Positions 59,824 to 64,000 of a stretch of 64,000 bases of DNA are shown piece by piece. The notes under the pieces were generated by a model, which did not search any database, was not told the origin of the DNA, and was given only the letters and a program-made list of their open reading frames with translations. Position 1 is the first letter of the stretch. The number at the start of each line of letters is the position of its first letter. The position numbers and the translations under genes were made by a program. Source of the stretch: Vescimonas cirricatena (GTDB taxonomy: Bacteria > Bacillota > Clostridia > Oscillospirales > Oscillospiraceae); NCBI RefSeq assembly GCF_020687045.1, contig NZ_JAJEPW010000013.1:1-64000 (forward strand). Direction: 5' to 3'.

Positions 59824-61698
59824 ATGAAAACAAAGCAAACAGGAAGCGGAAAAATCACAGCCCTTTATGAGAGGTTGAGCCGCGACGACGAACTGACAGG
59901 CGACAGCAATTCGATTATCAATCAAAAGAAGCTGCTTGAAGATTATGCAAAATCGCATGGCTTTACTAACTGCGTCCACTTTACCGACGATGGGTGGTCT
60001 GGGGCTAATTTTGACCGTCCGAATTGGAAGCGCATGATTGAAAGCATTGAAAGCGGCGAGGTTTCCCATGTCCTTGTAAAAGATTTAAGTCGCGTCGGTA
60101 GGGATTACTTGCAAGTGGGATTTTATACCGAAGTGATGTTCAGAGAAAACGGCGTGCGCTTTATCGCCATTGCCAACGGTGTAGACAGCGACAAACGGGA
60201 AAGCAGCGAGTTTGCGCCGTTTTTGAACATTATGAACGAGTGGTATGTTCGTGACTCCAGCCGCAAAATCACAACTGTTTTACGGGCAAAGGGAATGTCC
60301 GGCGCACATTTGACAAACCATTGCATATACGGCTACAAGAAAGACCCGAATGATAAAAACCATTGGATTATTGACGAGGAAGCCGCCGAGGTAGTACGCC
60401 GGATTTACCGAATGGCGATAGAGGGCAAAGGTCCGTATGAAACCGCCCGTATTCTTGCGTTGGAAAAGATAGAAAGACCGTCCTACTATCTTGCACAGCG
60501 CGGCATGGGAAATCACAAGTCAAACTACAATTCAACCGAGCCTTACGCATGGCGCGGCAATACAATTTCCGATATTCTGTCAAAGCCGGAATACATGGGG
60601 CATACCGTAAACTTTCGGACTTACAAGGAAAGCTACAAGGACAAACGCTCCAAAGCGACACCCAAAGAGGATTTAGTTATCTTCGAGGACACACAGGAAG
60701 CCATCATTGACAAAGAAACATGGGAGCGCGTACAGTCATTGAGAAAAACAATCCGCAGAACTGACACCATCGGAGAAGCCAACCCCTTAACCGGCTTAAT
60801 GTTTTGTGCCGATTGTGGGGCGAAGATGTATAACCATCGAGGGAAAGCGGGAAAGGCGCGGGATTGGGCGGGGCGACCAAACGGGAAAAGGCGTCCAGAC
60901 CGCGACGAATACAACTGCTCCCGATACGATTTAGGAAATCAGCGATATGACACCTACTGCACCACCCACCTTATCCGCACCGTTGTTGTAAATGAACTGC
61001 TACTTGAAGCGATAAAGGAAGTATGCAACTACGCGCAGAACAATGAAGCCGCCTTTATTGAACAAGTCTGCTCCGCTTCCGGGGAACGGCAGAAAAAGGC
61101 TATCAAGACCATACGGCAGAGGAAACAGCGCAGCGAGAAACGCGCCGATGAATTGAGCCGCTTGATACGAAAGCTCTATGAGGATAATGTCAATGGGAAA
61201 CTTTCTGATAAGCTCTTTGAGCAAATGCTACACGATTTTGAACTTGAATTGGACGGGCTGAACACAAGCATTACCCAAGACCAACAGGAGCTTGACCGTA
61301 TCAGCAGCGAGAGCGTCAATGCGGAAAAGTTTATCGCTCTTGTGAAGCGGTACACAGATTTTTCCGAGCTTACCCCCGCCATGATAAATGAGTTTATTGA
61401 AAAAATCCTTGTCCACCAAGCGGAGGGCAAAGGGGCAAGCCGCACACAGGAAATTGAGATTTTCTTTAACTTCGTGGGCAAGGTGGAAATCCCACACGAG
61501 GAAGTGGAACTGACGGAGGAAGAAATCGCCGCGATAGCCGAACAGGAACGCCGACGGGCAAAGAAAGCCGAGTACAACCGCCGCTATATGCAGAAAAAAC
61601 GCAAACAATGGAAAGAGCAGCAAGAACAGGCACAGGAGCCGCAAGAGCCTATCGAGCTTCCTCTTGTGCAGGACGAGAAAGGAGCATTGAGCGCATGA
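59824..61698 (+). CDS. Large serine recombinase (TnpX-type integrase)
   Basis: 624 aa. The N-terminal resolvase domain has nucleophile Ser19 in YERLSRDDE and the conserved VLVKDLSRVGRD. The recombinase domain (about 165-300) follows, then the zinc ribbon starting MFCADCGAKMY with a later Cys pair, a coiled coil (about 415-500) and a Lys/Gln-rich C-terminus. Such enzymes excise and integrate elements through a circular intermediate using short GA-type core sites. It is the first gene inside the element, 31 bp after the broken mobV frame. Confidence 0.95.
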   Translation: MKTKQTGSGKITALYERLSRDDELTGDSNSIINQKKLLEDYAKSHGFTNCVHFTDDGWSGANFDRPNWKRMIESIESGEVSHVLVKDLSRVGRDYLQVGFYTEVMFRENGVRFIAIANGVDSDKRESSEFAPFLNIMNEWYVRDSSRKITTVLRAKGMSGAHLTNHCIYGYKKDPNDKNHWIIDEEAAEVVRRIYRMAIEGKGPYETARILALEKIERPSYYLAQRGMGNHKSNYNSTEPYAWRGNTISDILSKPEYMGHTVNFRTYKESYKDKRSKATPKEDLVIFEDTQEAIIDKETWERVQSLRKTIRRTDTIGEANPLTGLMFCADCGAKMYNHRGKAGKARDWAGRPNGKRRPDRDEYNCSRYDLGNQRYDTYCTTHLIRTVVVNELLLEAIKEVCNYAQNNEAAFIEQVCSASGERQKKAIKTIRQRKQRSEKRADELSRLIRKLYEDNVNGKLSDKLFEQMLHDFELELDGLNTSITQDQQELDRISSESVNAEKFIALVKRYTDFSELTPAMINEFIEKILVHQAEGKGASRTQEIEIFFNFVGKVEIPHEEVELTEEEIAAIAEQERRRAKKAEYNRRYMQKKRKQWKEQQEQAQEPQEPIELPLVQDEKGALSA

Positions 61699-62021
61699 GA
61701 AGATTGATTGACAACGGCGACGCACCCGCCAAGAAAAAGCCCCCTATCGGGCATTACGGACACTTGCGGAAAGCCTACCTTGAGGGCTACCGCCCCGACC
61801 TCTACACCGCCCTTGTCGCAAGCGAAAGCCTCTATGAGCATTGCGCCGAGATTGAAGCCGCCGTCCGTCGCCGCCTTGACCTCATTATCCCGCAGCTTGC
61901 CGAGGGTGCGGGCGCAACCGAGGAACTGAAAGCCGCAGGCCCCATGCAATGGGTGGGGCTGATGAACACCTGCAAGGCGCAAGCGGAGGAAATCGTCAAG
62001 TTTGAGCTTATCTATGTATGA
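61695..62021 (+). CDS. TnpV-like transposon protein
   Basis: 108 aa. It resembles TnpV proteins of clostridial mobilizable transposons: PIGHYGHLRKAYLEGYRPDL, ALVASESLYEHC and the terminal MQWVGLMNTCKAQAEEIV. Function in transposition is not established. ATGA overlap with the recombinase stop indicates coupled translation. Confidence 0.82.
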   Translation: MRRLIDNGDAPAKKKPPIGHYGHLRKAYLEGYRPDLYTALVASESLYEHCAEIEAAVRRRLDLIIPQLAEGAGATEELKAAGPMQWVGLMNTCKAQAEEIVKFELIYV

Positions 62022-62191
62022 GCGTCAAGAGCCGAAAAAATCCCATATTTCACGATAGAAACGCTCTGGACGAGGAATGTATCGCCGGAGCGTTTTCTAT
62101 TGGAAAATCGCCGTTTTTCCCAAGCCAAGAGCCGGGAAAAACACCCGAAAAATGCCCCTATTGCGTAACAGGGGCGCAGAAAGGAGAGTTT

Positions 62192-62506
62192 ATGAGAACA
62201 GGGCTTACGAAGCAGGAAAAGACCACCGATATTTGGTTTGACGAGAAAGACCCCCTTATCCATATCCGCACCCACAACACCGACTTAAAGAAGCGGCTTG
62301 CCGCCTACGCCGGACAGTACCCCGACCAGTGCTGCCAAACCGACGCAGACCCCGAAACGGGCTGCATGGAGTTTGATATTGCAAAGGGGCGTTTCTCTTT
62401 CCGTCTGACCGCCCCATACAGTGAGGAACGCAGGAACGCCGCCAGCAAAGCGGCAAAGAAACATTCCGGCAACTTGACACACCCTATTCAAAAAGATGTG
62501 CTATAA
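62192..62506 (+). CDS. Conserved element protein of unknown function, 104 aa
   Basis: AAAGGAGAG precedes the ATG at 62192. The chain starts RTGLTKQEKTTDIWFDEKD and contains THNTDLKKRLAAYAG; it is probably cytosolic with alternating strands and helices. It recurs next to recombinase and sigma genes in clostridial elements as far as I recall, but no role is known. An earlier ATG at 62018 gives an extension without an RBS and is not used. Confidence 0.7.
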   Translation: MRTGLTKQEKTTDIWFDEKDPLIHIRTHNTDLKKRLAAYAGQYPDQCCQTDADPETGCMEFDIAKGRFSFRLTAPYSEERRNAASKAAKKHSGNLTHPIQKDVL

Positions 62507-62590
62507 TTTTTTTGAAAAAGTTTCGGATTAGATGTAGTATTTGCCGCTGAAACCGTAGTACATAGGTGAAGCCCGAAAGGAGGCGGTGAG

Positions 62591-63151
62591 ATGATAGACG
62601 ACGAAAAAATCATAGAAATGTTTTTTTGACGTTCAGAACAAGGCATACGAGAGCTGGATATAAAATACGGAAAGGTCTGCCACAATCTTTCCTACCATAT
62701 CGTAGGCAGCAGACAAGACGCGGAGGAATGTGTAAACGACGCTTATTTAGGCGCATGGAACGCCATTCCCCCGGCACGACCTAACCCGCTGCTATCTTAT
62801 CTTGTTAAAATCGTTCGGAACATTTCACTCAAAATCTATTGGAGAAAGGAAGCAGCCAAACGGAGCAGCCATTACACGATTGCTTTGGAAGAAATTGAAG
62901 CCTGTATAGCAGCTCCGAATACAGTAGAAGCAGAAATCGAAGCCAAAGAGTTAGCCCGTATCATTGAAGCATTTTTAGACACGCTGACTACCGAAAACCG
63001 CGTTATTTTCATGCGCCGCTATTGGTTTTCCGACAGCTATAAGGACATAGCCGAGTTTATGGGGCTTTCAGAAAAAAACATTTCTGTCCGGCTGACCCGT
63101 ATCCGCGAGAAGATGAAGCAATATTTGATTGAAAGAGAGGTATTCGTATGA
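62591..63151 (+). pseudogene. ECF-type sigma factor gene with in-frame TGA
   Basis: A perfect AAAGGAGG and ATG start a frame reading MIDDEKIIEMFF, then TGA (62627-62629), then continuing in the same frame as RSEQGIRELDIKYG. It goes on with sigma region 2 (CVNDAYLGAWNAIPP, VKIVRNISLKIY) and region 4 (DTLTTENRVIFMRRYWF, SEKNISVRLTRIREKM). The reading frame is otherwise intact for 187 codons. No good restart codon follows soon after. Either a nonsense mutation inactivated it or the TGA is read through. Confidence 0.8.
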
Positions 63152-63864
63152 ATGCAAAGAAGTTTTCCGACGCTATGAGCGAGCTTGACACAAAATATGT
63201 CGATGAAGCTCTCAACTACAAGAAGAAAGCCAAAAAGCCCATTTGGGTAAAGTGGGGGGCTATTGCAGCTTGCTTTGCAGTAATTGCTGTTTTAGGCGTA
63301 GGCGTATTTCAAAATGGATTGTTCGGGAACAAAACTGACATTGCCACTTTGGACAACGGAAATGAAATCATCTTTGTAAAATCGGAAACTGCTGGCTCAA
63401 GCATTGACATTGACGGGACTATAACAACAAGGCAACTTACGGAAACGGAAGCTGCATCTCTTTTTCCAAACTTGACCGTTACAGCTCATGCAGTTTTTCG
63501 TGTTGATGATACTGTTTCCGACAGCAACAAAGAATTGATTGGTTTTGAGGGAAAAATCGAAAATGCCACAGTGGTAATATCTACAACGGATATAGCACTA
63601 CTTGATACGAAGATTGTAGGAAGTGAAGAAAGTAGCGAAGTAAATGGCACAAGCGTGACGGCAGGATATTTTGTAACAGACCGGAACAGCGTGGGAGAAC
63701 AGAATGTAATTTACTATGCGACTTTTAAGTTGGGAGATAGCACCGTATATGTTGAAAATGCGGGTGCAAAAACTGAAAGCGAAAGTGTGAAAAACGATTT
63801 GGCTACCATTATCCAAGAGCTGATAAATAATGGTGCGCTTGACCTAAGTTCTTTCAACGGATAA
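63148..63864 (+). CDS. Anti-sigma-like single-pass membrane protein
   Basis: 238 aa. A cytosolic N-terminus of about 35 residues (KKFSDAMSELDTKYVDEAL), one transmembrane helix (about 36-54) and an extracellular beta-rich domain follow the usual design of ECF anti-sigma factors. It overlaps the sigma gene by ATGA, which is the standard arrangement for a cognate pair. With the sigma gene interrupted, its partner may be missing. Confidence 0.75.
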   Translation: MNAKKFSDAMSELDTKYVDEALNYKKKAKKPIWVKWGAIAACFAVIAVLGVGVFQNGLFGNKTDIATLDNGNEIIFVKSETAGSSIDIDGTITTRQLTETEAASLFPNLTVTAHAVFRVDDTVSDSNKELIGFEGKIENATVVISTTDIALLDTKIVGSEESSEVNGTSVTAGYFVTDRNSVGEQNVIYYATFKLGDSTVYVENAGAKTESESVKNDLATIIQELINNGALDLSSFNG

Positions 63865-63953
63865 CCCCATGAAAATTTAATACTACCATCAGGACAGCCG
63901 AGAAAATCGACTGTCCTTTTTCTATGCCTATGGGCAGAAAGGAGCGACCAACC

Positions 63954-64000
63954 ATGACAAAACCGAGAGAGAAAACCCGTGAGGAACTGCAAGCCGAGAT
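63954..64000 (+). CDS. Partial gene at the right edge
   Basis: AAAGGAG is followed by ATG at 63954 and an open frame MTKPREKTREELQAE that runs off the window. A charged helical start is all that can be seen; likely the next gene of the element. Confidence 0.55.
   Translation, partial: MTKPREKTREELQAE

Larger units (their letters stand above)
59781..64000 (+). mobile_element. Serine-recombinase element inserted in mobV, left part
   Basis: Begins at or near 59781, where MobV similarity stops, and runs past the right edge. Lower GC and different codon use from the chromosome. Cargo seen: large serine recombinase, TnpV-like protein, a hypothetical, ECF sigma gene (broken) and anti-sigma-like protein. 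The layout resembles Tn4451/CTn-type clostridial elements, although recombinase-first order at the left end is the only end visible. Confidence 0.7.

Noticed and set aside
62618..62630. Programmed frameshift at the T7 run in the sigma gene
   Set aside because: Both coding parts are already in the same frame, so slippage would break rather than restore it.

Overview
The window looks like a chromosomal segment of a GC-rich anaerobic Gram-positive gut bacterium, most plausibly a clostridial Oscillospiraceae (Flavonifractor/Pseudoflavonifractor-like). The basis is the gene mix (FeoA/FeoA/FeoB, CopZ-like HMA, XRE/SpoVT-type regulators, Csm-type CRISPR, PTS), Firmicutes-like ribosome binding sites (AGGAGG) and high coding GC. 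The genus is an inference. Base composition falls clearly in the last 4 kb, which carries a transferred element.

Layout. 1-10.8 kb is housekeeping: a P-loop protein, pgi, a D,D-carboxypeptidase, ftsH, a PLP racemase, a LysR regulator, a DegV protein and prmA. 10.8-16.4 kb is an iron operon (feoA-feoA-feoB-Cys-rich partner-DtxR-type regulator-HMA protein-AraC) facing a second DtxR-type regulator. The shared intergenic region holds four copies of an 18-bp palindrome GGTTAR-N6-YTAACC. 16.5-29.6 kb carries a lipoprotein, a second ftsH, an M23 peptidase, an XRE regulator, a DUF2974-type hydrolase, an NlpC/P60 protein, a MATE pump, cysK with an operator-like palindrome, and an SGNH/MBOAT acyltransferase pair. 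29.8-33.6 kb is a BMP-type nucleoside ABC transporter lacking its binding protein.

33.9-42.6 kb is a type III-A CRISPR-Cas island: csm6, a 7-repeat array with its own promoter, then csm1(cas10)-csm2-csm3-csm4-csm5-cas6, with no cas1/cas2. Two related inverted-repeat hairpins flank it, and a truncated AbrB-like gene lies just inside the right one.

42.7-53.8 kb is a divergent sugar-acid locus. One arm encodes a complete private PTS (EIIA, UlaA-like EIIC, EIIB, HPr, EI). The other encodes a phosphotriesterase-type lactonase, a KGPDC-like protein, a BtpA/SgcQ protein, a ribulose-phosphate-3-epimerase-like protein and an AraD/UlaF-like 4-epimerase. A SorC regulator follows. The order of chemistry copies the L-ascorbate (ula) pathway, but the lactonase and 3-epimerase come from other protein families, and the KGPDC homologue has lost its DxKxxD catalytic motif. 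I regard this as the best candidate for an undescribed pathway.

54-64 kb is mobile DNA: a Fic protein, then an integrative mobilizable element (XRE, CHC2 primase, SF3-like helicase, small HTH, MobV relaxase). Its mobV gene is cut by a second element carrying a large serine recombinase, TnpV, an ECF sigma gene with an in-frame TGA, and an anti-sigma-like membrane protein. That element continues past the right edge.
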